Source: Primorskyibacter flagellatus (lineage in GTDB: Bacteria; Pseudomonadota; Alphaproteobacteria; Rhodobacterales; Rhodobacteraceae). From it: a stretch of 64,000 nucleotides of DNA. Below are positions 1 through 8,166 of this stretch, piece after piece. The notes under the pieces were generated by a model. It was not told the DNA's origin and made no database searches. It was given only the letters and a program-made list of their open reading frames with translations. The stretch is taken from NCBI RefSeq assembly GCF_900176485.1, contig NZ_FWYD01000002.1:1-64000 (forward strand). Reading direction: 5' to 3'. The position numbers and the translations under genes are program-made. The stretch's first letter is position 1; each line of letters opens with the position of its first letter.

Positions 1-123
1 CTCATTCTGAGCGTTCACGAAGGCAAAAACGTCAGCAGAATGAGCCGAGCACCCCACCGCAAGCGAAACACCAATGGGGCCGAGACGGCGCATACTGTAA
101 AACTAGTATGTTAGCCTGAATTC

Positions 124-330
124 ATGAGCGAATTCCCCCGACCTACAAGACCAGGAACTGGCCAAGCCATAACGAAGCGCACAAGAGACGCAGCTCGCTG
201 ATGATCTGATTTGATCCCGAGATGAGCCGGGATGCCGCGCCGACAGGTCGGCGTGGTCGCCAGCAGACCTATAGCGATGCCGCCATTCAGACGTGCCTCT
301 CTATGAATGCGTCGTTTGGCATGGGCGGGT
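124..330 (+). pseudogene. Remnant of an IS5-type transposase N-terminus
   Basis: Reading from about position 144, the translation resembles the N-terminal region of alphaproteobacterial IS5-family transposases: YKTRNWPSHNEA, then GRRGRQQTYSDAAIQTCLSM. The frame is broken. An in-frame TGA lies at 207-209, and the ATG at 124 is out of frame with the homologous part, so a frameshift has also occurred. Similarity stops near 325, where a recombinase tail in another frame begins. Two inverted repeats lie to the left (1-9 with 36-44; 91-96 with 105-110), but I cannot assign them as element ends. Nothing else is recognisable in 1-123. The family assignment is from memory of the conserved block; the disruption is read directly. 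Confidence 0.65.
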
Positions 331-507
331 CATACATCGCCGCAGATGGTCCAGATTTACGCGGCCGAGGCACGGCGTGGCCTTGTGGCGGGCAAGGGTT
401 TTGCCAAGCTGCGCGGAACGAAACGGGTTCAGAAATTGACGAGCCCAACAGAAATGGTTCGACAAAATGAACAAACAACACAAAGAAATCAACCACAAAG
501 GGGGTGA
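307..507 (+). pseudogene. C-terminal remnant of a tyrosine recombinase (integrase)
   Basis: The frame from 307 encodes WAGHTSPQMVQIYAA followed by a basic tail. This is the typical end of a phage-type tyrosine recombinase, in which the H...Y arrangement supplies the catalytic histidine/tryptophan region and the nucleophilic tyrosine. Only about 60 residues remain. The catalytic arginine region is missing and is replaced upstream by IS5-type transposase debris in another frame, so the gene is not functional. The fragment ends three bases before the CCA-encoding 3' end of the tRNA-Arg gene on the opposite strand, a common position for integrated elements. The element itself is gone. Confidence 0.6.
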
Positions 508-509
508 AG

Positions 510-586
510 TGGCGGACCGAGGAGGATTCGAACCCCCGACCCCCTGATTCGTAGTCAGGTACTCTATCCAGCTGAGCTATCGGTCC
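510..586 (-). tRNA. tRNA-Arg (anticodon ACG)
   Basis: The minus strand folds as a 77-nt tRNA. The acceptor stem is GGACCGA/TCGGTCC with discriminator G and an encoded CCA (510-512). The D arm starts TAGCTCAGCTGG. The anticodon stem CCTGA/TCAGG encloses loop CTACGAA with anticodon ACG, and the T arm contains GGTTCGAATCC. A34 is expected to be deaminated to inosine by TadA, whose gene lies at 58120-58572, so that CGU, CGC and CGA are read. It lies 58 bases after the histidine kinase stop, so it may be cotranscribed or use a promoter inside that gene's 3' end. Confidence 0.95.
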
Positions 587-644
587 GTTGGGGCGGGATT
601 ACCTTCCGATGTCGGGCTTTGCAAGGGGCAAAATACAGGAAATT

Positions 645-2033
645 TCAATCATCGAGCACGTCTTGCATGGGCAAGCTGATCTCGAAGCGGGATCCTGCCT
701 CATCGCTTGAAACCAGACGAAGCGCGCCACCGTGGCCGCGCAGCAGTTCCTGGCTGATAGCCAGGCCAAGGCCCGACCCGCCCTTCCGGGCACCGCCATG
801 AAACGCCTGGAACAGGTGTTCGCGCGCTTTGGGCGGCAGGCCGGGACCGGTATCGGTAATGTCGATATACCAGGTCGTGTCGTCTTCGCGGGCGGCGATG
901 TTGATCTCGCCCGGTTTCCCGGTTCCGACGATCGCTTGACGGGCGTTGCGCACAAGGTTGGAAAGTGCGCGATACAGTTGCTCGGTATCGGCGCGGATCA
1001 TCATCTGCGCGGGAATATCCTCGGACAGGCTCAGGTCGTGGTCACCGATGGCAAGTCGCTCGCCATCCAGCACATCGCCCACGAGTTCCGCCAGATTGAA
1101 CCGCGTCAACGTCGGCGCGGGTTCCTCAGCGCGCCCGAAGGCGAGTGTGCTTTCGCACAGGGAGACCGCGCGTGTGATCGAATTCACCAGCTTTGGTGCG
1201 AGCCGCTGCACGGTCGGGTCGTCGGAGGTTTCGATGCGGTCCGTAAACAACTGTGCCGAGGTCAGGATATTGCGCAGGTCATGGCTGATCTTGGCCACAG
1301 CACCGCCCAATTGCGCCAACCGCTCTTTCTGCTTCAGCGCCGAAGTCAGCTGTGTTTCAAGCGTTTGCAGCGCTTCTTCAGCCTCGCGCAATTCGCGGAC
1401 CCCAGCAGTCGGACGGAGGATACGCCGGGCATCTTCGGGCGCGGCGGCATAGCTCGCCATCTGATGCACGAGTTTCTTGATCGGTTTGACCAGCAATCGA
1501 CGCACGGCAAGAAACAACATCATCGCCGTAATCACCGAGATCACCGCTGACAGCGCTAGAATGCGCAACCCATAGTCGATCATCGCCATTCGCAGCGGCG
1601 CAGTTTCCATCGTCACTTCAAGCAGCAACCCGGCATCGCGCAGCGGATTGCCGATGACCCGGATCATCCGCGGCTCGGGGTCAGCCAGTTGCGCAACCGC
1701 GTCGCGGATCAGCGTGGTCGCGGACGGGTCGCGCAGATCATAGGTCGCCCAGACCGCGTCGGGCATCGGGGATGACAGCACCAGTTGCCGGGCCTCGTCC
1801 CGTCGCAGCACCACGTTGAAAACGCCTGCGTTCAGCAGCAGTTCTTCTTCGAGGTCGACGCCGATATTGTCATTTGCCAGCCGCGCAAGCGACGCGATCT
1901 GCGCCCGCTCCAGCCGTGCCAGCAGGAAATCCTCGCGGAAGCGCGCGACAGACGGCAGAAAGATCAACACCTCCGCCAGCATCACGAAGATCGTCGTCAG
2001 GATCAGGAAACGGCCGGAGAGCGAATTCAACAT
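645..2033 (-). CDS. Orphan membrane sensor histidine kinase
   Basis: The 462-residue protein has transmembrane segments at about 7-29 and 155-177 bounding a periplasmic sensor domain of roughly 125 residues. A HAMP-like linker follows (about 178-235). The dimerisation/phosphoacceptor block has KISHDLRN with His251. The HATPase domain shows an N box (NLVRNARQA, about 359-367), a G1 box (DTGPGLP, 394-400) and a G2 box (GGSGLGLA, 418-425). All catalytic motifs are intact, so it should autophosphorylate. No response regulator gene is adjacent. It begins 20 bases after the flavin disulfide reductase stop and is probably the last gene of that minus-strand unit. The signal sensed and the partner regulator are unknown. 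Confidence 0.9.
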   Translation of the reverse strand: MLNSLSGRFLILTTIFVMLAEVLIFLPSVARFREDFLLARLERAQIASLARLANDNIGVDLEEELLLNAGVFNVVLRRDEARQLVLSSPMPDAVWATYDLRDPSATTLIRDAVAQLADPEPRMIRVIGNPLRDAGLLLEVTMETAPLRMAMIDYGLRILALSAVISVITAMMLFLAVRRLLVKPIKKLVHQMASYAAAPEDARRILRPTAGVRELREAEEALQTLETQLTSALKQKERLAQLGGAVAKISHDLRNILTSAQLFTDRIETSDDPTVQRLAPKLVNSITRAVSLCESTLAFGRAEEPAPTLTRFNLAELVGDVLDGERLAIGDHDLSLSEDIPAQMMIRADTEQLYRALSNLVRNARQAIVGTGKPGEINIAAREDDTTWYIDITDTGPGLPPKAREHLFQAFHGGARKGGSGLGLAISQELLRGHGGALRLVSSDEAGSRFEISLPMQDVLDD

Positions 2034-2053
2034 GGGCGGTAAGACACAATCCC

Positions 2054-3472
2054 TCAGGGCAGCCAGCGCTGCACAAGTCCCACGACACGCTTGACCATGT
2101 CGCTTTCAAACAATCTGGGGGAGAAATAGGCCCCCGCGGCCCGTTTGTTAACCTCCCCGATGGTTGGATAGGGCGAAACCATATCGGCAACATGACTCAT
2201 TTTCAGACCATTGGCGATGACAAGCGACCATAGGTTGATCAATTCGCCCGCCTGATACCCTGCGATAGACACGCCAACCGGCCGCCCCTTCACGACCATG
2301 ACCTTGATAAGACCGGTCGTCTTGCGTTCGGTAATCGCGCGGTCATTGTGGCTGTAGTGAAAGCGGACGGTTTCAAACCCAGCCCCGTGTTTTTTCTGGG
2401 CCTCAGCCTCTGTCAGACCGACCTGCGCCAGTTCCGGGTCGGTATATGTGGCCCATGGGATATGCGCGGTTTTGGTCTTGGCCGGCAATCCGAACAGGGC
2501 AGAGCGAATGACGATACCTGCGTGGTAGCCCGCAACATGGGTGAATTGCAGCCCGCCCGCCACATCGCCAATGGCATAGATCCGCCGATTGGTGGTTTTC
2601 AGACTGTCATCAACTTTGATCCCTGTGCGAGTCGTCTCGACGCCCGCCGCCTCAAGGTTCAGTTTGTCGGTATTGGCTTTGCGGCCGACGGCGACCAGCA
2701 GATGCGTGCCGTGAAAGACGCGTCCATCCTTGGCCGCTACCTCGATGGCACCTTCAGTTCCACGGACTTCCTGCGCCAATGCGTCCTCGGCAATCTCGAT
2801 GCCTTCGGCGCGCAGCTTCTCCAGAACAATCTCGGCCATCTCGGGGTCATCTTTGCCAAGCGCCTTTGCCCCTTCGATCACGGTCACGTCAGACCCTAGC
2901 CGCCGATGGGCTTGCGCCATCTCCATGCCAATTGGTCCGCCACCGATGATCAGCAAATGGCCGGGACGTTCGCGCAGCTCCCACAGCGTCTCATTGGTTA
3001 GATGCGGTACTTTATCCAGTCCGGGAACCGGCGGCACCAGTGGAGAAGAGCCCGTGGCGATCACGATCCGGCGCGCAGCGATGACGGCGTCCCCTGCCTG
3101 CACCTCGTTGATGGACAGGAAGTGGCCGTATTCTCGGATGACCGTGACACCCAGATCTTCGAATCGTTCCTGGCTGTCGACCGGGGCAATCTGGCTGATC
3201 ACATCGGCCACATGGCCTTGGGCTGCGGCATAATCGACCTGTGGTGACGCATTCGCCACGCCGTACACCTCGGCATGCGCCATGCCGTAAGCAGCCTTGC
3301 CGCTGGCGATCAGCGCCTTGGAGGGCACGCAGCCGTAATTCAGGCAATCGCCGCCCATCTTTCCACCTTCCAGCAGCACCACCTTGGCACCCATCTGGAC
3401 AGCCCCGGAGGCCACGGACAGACCGCCAGAACCGCCCCCGATGACCAGTAGATCTGTTTCGATGCGTTTCAT
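2054..3472 (-). CDS. FAD-dependent pyridine nucleotide-disulfide oxidoreductase
   Basis: This is a cytosolic flavoprotein of 472 residues in the dihydrolipoamide dehydrogenase/mercuric reductase superfamily. It has an FAD-binding GGGSGG (12-17), a redox-active GGDCLNYGCVPSK (Cys43, Cys48), an NAD(P)-binding GGGPIG (177-182) and a C-terminal dimerisation domain. In lipoamide dehydrogenases the C-terminal motif is H-P-T and carries the catalytic His; here it reads SPYPTIGE, with Tyr instead. The C-terminal vicinal cysteines of true MerA are absent and there is no N-terminal HMA domain. Substrate is therefore unknown. The start at 3472 overlaps the preceding stop as TGATG, pointing to coupled translation with the TVP38 gene. 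An upstream in-frame start at 3568 is less likely. Confidence 0.88.
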   Translation of the reverse strand: MKRIETDLLVIGGGSGGLSVASGAVQMGAKVVLLEGGKMGGDCLNYGCVPSKALIASGKAAYGMAHAEVYGVANASPQVDYAAAQGHVADVISQIAPVDSQERFEDLGVTVIREYGHFLSINEVQAGDAVIAARRIVIATGSSPLVPPVPGLDKVPHLTNETLWELRERPGHLLIIGGGPIGMEMAQAHRRLGSDVTVIEGAKALGKDDPEMAEIVLEKLRAEGIEIAEDALAQEVRGTEGAIEVAAKDGRVFHGTHLLVAVGRKANTDKLNLEAAGVETTRTGIKVDDSLKTTNRRIYAIGDVAGGLQFTHVAGYHAGIVIRSALFGLPAKTKTAHIPWATYTDPELAQVGLTEAEAQKKHGAGFETVRFHYSHNDRAITERKTTGLIKVMVVKGRPVGVSIAGYQAGELINLWSLVIANGLKMSHVADMVSPYPTIGEVNKRAAGAYFSPRLFESDMVKRVVGLVQRWLP

Positions 3473-4203
3473 CAGATGTCCTTCCGCCCGCGAATTGATT
3501 TGATCACAATGGGCAGCGCTGCCAGCGCCGCCAGACCGAGAATTGGCCCGATAACCTGCGGCTCCCACAAGAGGCTCAGATCGGGCGTGTCGCCACGGTC
3601 AAAGACTTCTCCAACGCCCACGCCGATCGAGGTGAACACAATCGCACCGGGGATAATGCCCAACGCCGTGGTCCACAGGAAGTTGCGGAATTTCACCCCT
3701 ACAATCGCCGGCAACAGGTTGGCCACGAAGAACGGCACCGCCGGCACCAGTCGAAGCAGGAACAGGACGCTGATCTCGTTCTCCCGCAGACCTTCGCGCA
3801 GCTTGCTCAGCTTGCCTTCCGATGCGTCGATCTTGGCGCTCAGCGCCTGCCCCAGCCCCCAGCGCGCCGCCAGAAAAATGGCCCCCGCACCGATGGTCGC
3901 CGCAACCACGTTGAACCCTGTCCCTGTCCAAAGCCCGAACAGAAATCCACCGGTGACAGAGGCAACCGCAGCCCCCGGCAGCGAAAAGGCAACAATGGTG
4001 ATATATGTCGCGACGAACCCAAGCGCGAGCAGCACGAAATGCGCATCCCGATACGCCAGCAAAGCCTCTCGATTGGCCCGAAGCGTTTCAAAGGTCAGGT
4101 AGTCGCGCAGCATAAAATAGCCCGCGATCGCCACGACCAGAATCACGATCAGGGGCACATGTCGGGCCGCGCTGGGGAATTTCGTATCGGTCATATCGCT
4201 CAT
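3472..4203 (-). CDS. TVP38/TMEM64 family (DedA/SNARE-associated domain) membrane protein
   Basis: The 243-residue inner-membrane protein has a hydrophobic N-terminal helix (about 14-30), then the family's glycine-rich membrane block (FSLPGAAVASVTGGFLFG, followed by GAGAIFLAARWGLG), and later helices including LLRLVPAVPFFVANLLPAIVGV. Related proteins act in lipid scrambling or membrane homeostasis, but bacterial roles are poorly defined. I chose the start at 4203 because CAGGAA lies about 9 bases upstream; the open frame continues to 4350 with no good ribosome site. It is translationally coupled to the disulfide reductase. Pairing of these two families is recurrent in bacteria, suggesting a membrane-associated redox function (inference). 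Confidence 0.85.
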   Translation of the reverse strand: MSDMTDTKFPSAARHVPLIVILVVAIAGYFMLRDYLTFETLRANREALLAYRDAHFVLLALGFVATYITIVAFSLPGAAVASVTGGFLFGLWTGTGFNVVAATIGAGAIFLAARWGLGQALSAKIDASEGKLSKLREGLRENEISVLFLLRLVPAVPFFVANLLPAIVGVKFRNFLWTTALGIIPGAIVFTSIGVGVGEVFDRGDTPDLSLLWEPQVIGPILGLAALAALPIVIKSIRGRKDI

Positions 4204-4388
4204 ATCCGGGTTCCTGATGTGGGGCATGGTGACAGATACATGCGCAAAGCGATGCAGAAACGATACCCGCCTCACGGGCGCTTGATCCACAGTGACAGGT
4301 TTGGCAGTGAATTCGGCGCTTGTGCGGGGTATTGAAACATTCCGCGCCACGTCCTGACGGAAAATGTTGCAAAACCCTATTGCGGCGT

Positions 4389-4417
4389 TTGACTTATCCG
4401 CAGCACCTGCCTATAGC
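4389..4417 (+). promoter_or_regulatory. Sigma-70-type promoter of the rpmH-rnpA-yidD operon
   Basis: TTGACT at 4389-4394 and TATAGC at 4412-4417 are separated by exactly 17 bases, and rpmH starts 73 bases further on. A strong housekeeping promoter is expected here. The transcription start would be near 4424, giving a leader of about 65 bases. Confidence 0.7.
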
Positions 4418-4490
4418 ACGGGCTTCGAATAAACGGCCCTGCGAAACGAGTCTCGCGCCTCGGGCCCAAGACTCAGACGGAGACGGAGCG

Positions 4491-4625
4491 ATGAAACGCA
4501 CCTTTCAACCCTCGAACCTGGTTCGCAAACGCCGCCACGGCTTTCGTGCGCGCATGGCCACCAAGGCCGGCCGCAAGATCCTGAACGCGCGCCGCGCGCA
4601 GGGCCGGAAGTCGCTGAGCGCGTAA
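4491..4625 (+). CDS. rpmH: 50S ribosomal protein L34
   Basis: The 44-residue basic protein begins [20 protein letters not shown] and ends [11 protein letters not shown], matching bacterial L34 throughout at the normal length. It is a component of the large ribosomal subunit. The ATG at 4491 has GGAGCG immediately upstream. It heads the conserved rpmH-rnpA-yidD cluster, with rnpA starting 13 bases after its stop. A good promoter lies at 4389-4417. Confidence 0.98.
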   Translation: MKRTFQPSNLVRKRRHGFRARMATKAGRKILNARRAQGRKSLSA

Positions 4626-4638
4626 TCCGCGTCTCGGG

Positions 4639-5058
4639 ATGGACGATATGACACCGCCGGTGGCTTCCGTGGATGGCAATTCTGCCAAAAACACGGTCAA
4701 GCCAGCGGTGGTTTCGTCATGTCCGCAACTTGTCGTGTTGCAAAAGCGGTCGGATTTTCTGGCTGCTGCCCGCGCGCGCAGGCAAGGCTGTGCCTCGATG
4801 ATGGTTCAGGCGCGGGCACGCGGCGACGGGGATCCGACGATTCGCGTGGGGTATACCTGCTCCAAGAAGGTCGGCAACGCCGTTGCCCGCAATCGCGCCA
4901 AACGTCGGTTGCGCGAGGCCGCTCGATTCGTCCTGCCCCATGAAGGGCTGCCGGGCCACGACTACGTCCTGATCGGCCGCGCCGAAGCCACGGCCGCGCG
5001 CCCCTTCGAGGCGCTGAAGGCCGATCTTGCCCAAGCGCTTGCAAAGTTGCACAAATGA
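4639..5058 (+). CDS. rnpA: Ribonuclease P protein component
   Basis: RnpA binds the RNase P RNA and helps process pre-tRNA 5' leaders. The 139-residue protein carries the RNR signature region KKVGNAVARNRAKRRLREA and an N-terminal region with LQKRSDFLAA. It is slightly longer than many homologues because of an N-terminal extension of about 25 residues. The start may be 4639 or the in-frame ATG at 4648; neither has a strong ribosome site, as expected for coupling to rpmH. The last four bases (ATGA) overlap the start of yidD. The RNase P RNA gene is not in the window. Confidence 0.95.
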   Translation: MDDMTPPVASVDGNSAKNTVKPAVVSSCPQLVVLQKRSDFLAAARARRQGCASMMVQARARGDGDPTIRVGYTCSKKVGNAVARNRAKRRLREAARFVLPHEGLPGHDYVLIGRAEATAARPFEALKADLAQALAKLHK

Positions 5059-5285
5059 CCCCGCTGGCCCATGTTGCCGCCCTGCCCGTGCGCGCCTATC
5101 GCCTGCTGTTTTCGCCATGGGTCGGTCACGGCTGCCGCTACCAGCCCACCTGCTCTGCCTACGCGCTGGAAGCGTTGGAAAAACACGGCGGCCTTCGTGG
5201 CAGTTGGATGGCGGCATGCCGCATCGCGCGTTGTCATCCGTGGGGCGGATCCGGCGTCGATAACGTGCCCGAACGCCGACGATAG
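5055..5285 (+). CDS. yidD: Membrane protein insertion efficiency factor YidD
   Basis: The 76-residue protein has the YidD core: RAYRLLFSPWVGHGCRYQP, TCSAYALEALEKHG and CHPWGGSGVDNVP with the conserved cysteines. YidD is a small amphipathic protein at the inner face of the cytoplasmic membrane that aids YidC-dependent insertion. The start overlaps the rnpA stop as ATGA. yidC itself is 2.9 kb downstream at 8167 rather than adjacent, with ttcA and an EAL gene between them. Confidence 0.95.
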   Translation: MTPLAHVAALPVRAYRLLFSPWVGHGCRYQPTCSAYALEALEKHGGLRGSWMAACRIARCHPWGGSGVDNVPERRR

Positions 5286-5354
5286 CCGCGTGTCCGCTGG
5301 CCGAATCCCCCCTGCCCCCGCTATCACAGAATGACTTTGCCGAAGGTCCAAACC

Positions 5355-6245
5355 ATGCTTGACGAGTCCGACGACATTCATCCCCTGTTTCACGGTGCCC
5401 CGTCAGGCACCGAATTCAAGAAACTGCGCAAGCGGATTGTCCGTCAGACACGCGAGGCGATCGAGCAATACGGCATGGTGACGCCCGAGGCACGCGATGG
5501 GGCCGCCCGCCCAAAATGGCTTGTGTGCCTGTCCGGCGGCAAGGACAGCTACACTCTGCTGGCCGTGCTGTACGAGCTGCAATGGCGCGGATTGCTTCCC
5601 GTGGACCTGCTGGCTTGCAATCTGGATCAGGGGCAACCCGGCTTTCCCGCCACCATTCTGCCCGAATTTCTGAAGAAGATGCAGGTTCCGCACCGCATCG
5701 AATATCAAGACACCTATTCCGTCGTCGTGGACAAGATACCCGCCGGTCGCACGTTCTGCGCGCTGTGTTCGCGGCTGCGACGCGGCCATCTGTACCGGAT
5801 TGCGCGCGAAGAAGGGTGCTCTGCCGTTGTTCTGGGCCACCACCGGGACGACATTTTGGAAACATTTTTCATGAATTTGTTCCATGGCGGGCGGCTGGCG
5901 ACAATGCCGCCAAAGCTGGTCAACGAAGAAGGCGATCTGTTTCTCTATCGCCCCCTCGCCCATGTGGCCGAGGCGGATTGCGAGAAATTTGCCCGCGCGA
6001 TGAACTATCCGATCATCCCCTGCGATCTTTGCGGCAGCCAGGACGGGCTGCAACGGCAGCAGGTGAAACAGATCCTCGATGGCTGGGAAAAGAACAGTCC
6101 CGGCAGACGACAGGTGATGTTCCGCGCGTTGACCAATGCGCGGCCCTCACATCTTCTGGATCCGAAACTGTTCGATTTTGTCGGACTGGCGCTCAAAACA
6201 GACGAAATTGAAGTGAATTCGCCAGAGATTCCTCGCCTGAGTTAA
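5355..6245 (+). CDS. ttcA: tRNA 2-thiocytidine biosynthesis protein TtcA
   Basis: TtcA thiolates cytidine 32 of certain tRNAs in an ATP-dependent reaction using a [4Fe-4S] cluster. The 296-residue protein has the PP-loop LSGGKDS (about 59-65), a Cys-x-x-Cys pair in [12 protein letters not shown] (about 135 and 138) and the third cluster cysteine in CDLCGSQ (about 226), as in the family. I chose ATG 5355 because GAAGGT lies 8-9 bases upstream; the earlier ATG at 5331 has no ribosome site. tRNA-Arg(ICG) is among known TtcA substrates in enterobacteria. It probably belongs to the rpmH transcript or has its own promoter in the 69-base gap. Confidence 0.93.
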   Translation: MLDESDDIHPLFHGAPSGTEFKKLRKRIVRQTREAIEQYGMVTPEARDGAARPKWLVCLSGGKDSYTLLAVLYELQWRGLLPVDLLACNLDQGQPGFPATILPEFLKKMQVPHRIEYQDTYSVVVDKIPAGRTFCALCSRLRRGHLYRIAREEGCSAVVLGHHRDDILETFFMNLFHGGRLATMPPKLVNEEGDLFLYRPLAHVAEADCEKFARAMNYPIIPCDLCGSQDGLQRQQVKQILDGWEKNSPGRRQVMFRALTNARPSHLLDPKLFDFVGLALKTDEIEVNSPEIPRLS

Positions 6246-6321
6246 TCTTTGCACCACCCCCGGCGCGCTATTGTCCACCCATCAAAGTGGGACCGGCCGA
6301 CAGTGCCACCATGGGGGCAGG

Positions 6322-7863
6322 ATGAGCAACTTCGTCAGGAACATTTTTCGCGCCAACAAACATCTTCGCGCGGCGTTTCAGGGGCCGCAGGTTGTTGCGT
6401 TTGTCCCGGCAATGGCATTGGCGGCCTTCTGGTTGCTGGGTGAAATGGCAATGCTGACTATCGCGCTTGGCGTGCCTTGCATTCTCTCTTTGACAGGTTT
6501 TTTCCGTGCGACCGATGCGGACAGTGGTGGCGTACATGTAGCCGAAGTCATCACCTTGAACATGCTGCATCCGCTGGCATCCGAGGTTCTGTCGATCGCC
6601 CGCTGCCAGAAAAAGATGACTGCCTGTCTGCTGCTGGGGTTCGAGAACACGCAGGCACTGGCGAGCCGACATGGCCCTGAAACCATTATCAAGCTGCGTG
6701 ATGCGGCGGCGGAACGGTTGCGCAGCGTATTGCGCCCCGGCGACGACATTTATGTTCTGGAAAGTGATCAAATCGCAATATTGCTTGGCCCTGTGATGCG
6801 CCTGGATCTGGAAAGCGCCCTGCAACTTGCGACTCGTGTTCAGGCCGCCGCCGAAGAACCCGCAGCCATTGACAGAATTGCCGTCTATCCAAGTTGTTCC
6901 GTCGGCATCAGCCTGTCATCCCGCCTTGAGGAAAACGATGCCGGCGAACGCCTGTTGGCGCATGTCGAGGCGGCATTGGCAGAGGCACACGCCAACGGCC
7001 CCTCAGCAATTCGCGCCTGGTCTCGGCACAGTCGAAACACGAATGCCGATGCCGACCCTCTCGAATCCGAAATCCGCGCAGCACTCGAAACGGGTGAGAT
7101 CGTACCGTGGTTCCAGCCTCAGATCAGCACCGAAACCGGGCGCGTGACCGGGGTAGAAGCATTGGCCCGCTGGAATCATCCCGATCGCGGCATCCTTCCC
7201 CCCGCCGCCTTCCTTCCCTCGATCGACGCAGCCGGTCTGCTGCCGCGCTTGTCCGAAATCGTGTTGCAGGAAACGCTGGAGGCAATGCGCGGCTGGGACA
7301 ATGCCGGGCTGACCATTGCGACTGCGAGCATCAACATGACCACGCAGGACCTCGATGATCCGCGCCTGACCGAACGTTTGGCATGGCAGCTTGACCGTTT
7401 TAATCTGACTCCTCACCGTCTGAATATCGAAGTGTTGGAAGATGTCGTGGCAAACGGTCCAGATGATGTGATCGCTCGCAATATTCGTGCGCTGGCGGCA
7501 TTGGGCTGTGGCATCGACCTTGACGATTTTGGCACCGGTCAGGCCTCGATCAGTGCTTTGCGCCGGTTCGATGTCTCGCGTCTCAAGATAGACCGCAGCT
7601 TCATCACCCGTTTGGATACTGATGATGATCAACGTTTTGTGGTCGCCGCCGTAATTGGCATGGCAGAACGCCTTGGGCTGGATACTGTCGCCGAGGGCGT
7701 CGAAACCGTGGGCGAACATGCGCTTTTGGCGCAATTGGGATGTACGCATGTCCAGGGATTTGGGATCGCGCGCCCGATGCCCGCGGACCGTATCCCTCAA
7801 TGGATCGAGGCTCATAATACAAAACTGGTACAGGCACCGCGGCTGCCTCGGGCCACCGGATAG
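6322..7863 (+). CDS. EAL-domain c-di-GMP phosphodiesterase with degenerate GGDEF domain
   Basis: The 513-residue protein has two N-terminal membrane segments (about 22-60), a GGDEF-like domain (about 80-230) and an EAL domain (about 248-500). In the GGDEF domain the active-site loop reads LESDQIAILL, so diguanylate cyclase activity is unlikely. The EAL domain keeps its metal and catalytic residues: VEALARW (279-281 EAL), the Asn in INMTTQ, DLDDFGTG, LKIDRSF, VAEGVET and QGFGIARP. It should hydrolyse c-di-GMP, perhaps with the GGDEF part as a regulatory module. The start at 6322 has GGGGGCAG directly upstream; the frame is open from 6271. The gene interrupts the usual yidD...yidC neighbourhood. 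Confidence 0.9.
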   Translation: MSNFVRNIFRANKHLRAAFQGPQVVAFVPAMALAAFWLLGEMAMLTIALGVPCILSLTGFFRATDADSGGVHVAEVITLNMLHPLASEVLSIARCQKKMTACLLLGFENTQALASRHGPETIIKLRDAAAERLRSVLRPGDDIYVLESDQIAILLGPVMRLDLESALQLATRVQAAAEEPAAIDRIAVYPSCSVGISLSSRLEENDAGERLLAHVEAALAEAHANGPSAIRAWSRHSRNTNADADPLESEIRAALETGEIVPWFQPQISTETGRVTGVEALARWNHPDRGILPPAAFLPSIDAAGLLPRLSEIVLQETLEAMRGWDNAGLTIATASINMTTQDLDDPRLTERLAWQLDRFNLTPHRLNIEVLEDVVANGPDDVIARNIRALAALGCGIDLDDFGTGQASISALRRFDVSRLKIDRSFITRLDTDDDQRFVVAAVIGMAERLGLDTVAEGVETVGEHALLAQLGCTHVQGFGIARPMPADRIPQWIEAHNTKLVQAPRLPRATG

Positions 7864-8166
7864 AAACGCGACCAGACCACCTAATGCATCGGCAACCACG
7901 CAGAAACCGGTGATACACGAGAACGCCGCATCCACCGTGCAAATGCCACACGCAACGCTGTTCTGCGCATCGGCGCTGCGGAACGTCGACGACAAAACCT
8001 GCCCCGCACGGACCAAACACGCTGCATGGTCAACAAAACTTGTGCTTGAAAGCGCGAAGACACTGCCAACTCAAGCCGCTTTGGGGGATAATCCGCTTGA
8101 CCTTTCCCCCTAGGGTCTGTTGAACCCAAGCCTAATTTCAGGAACAGGCACAGGTGGCGTTCCCCC
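7864..8166. other. Intergenic stretch before yidC
   Basis: This stretch of 303 bases holds no gene I can support. Open frames crossing it are overlaps of the flanking genes with no matching ribosome sites. It presumably carries the yidC promoter and leader. The last 20 bases contain GGTGG ahead of the yidC ATG. I see no strong hairpin with a T tract. Confidence 0.5.

Noticed and set aside
2054-3472. Mercuric reductase (merA) identity
   Set aside because: The C-x4-C site fits, but the C-terminal vicinal cysteines and HMA domain of MerA are absent and no mer genes are nearby.
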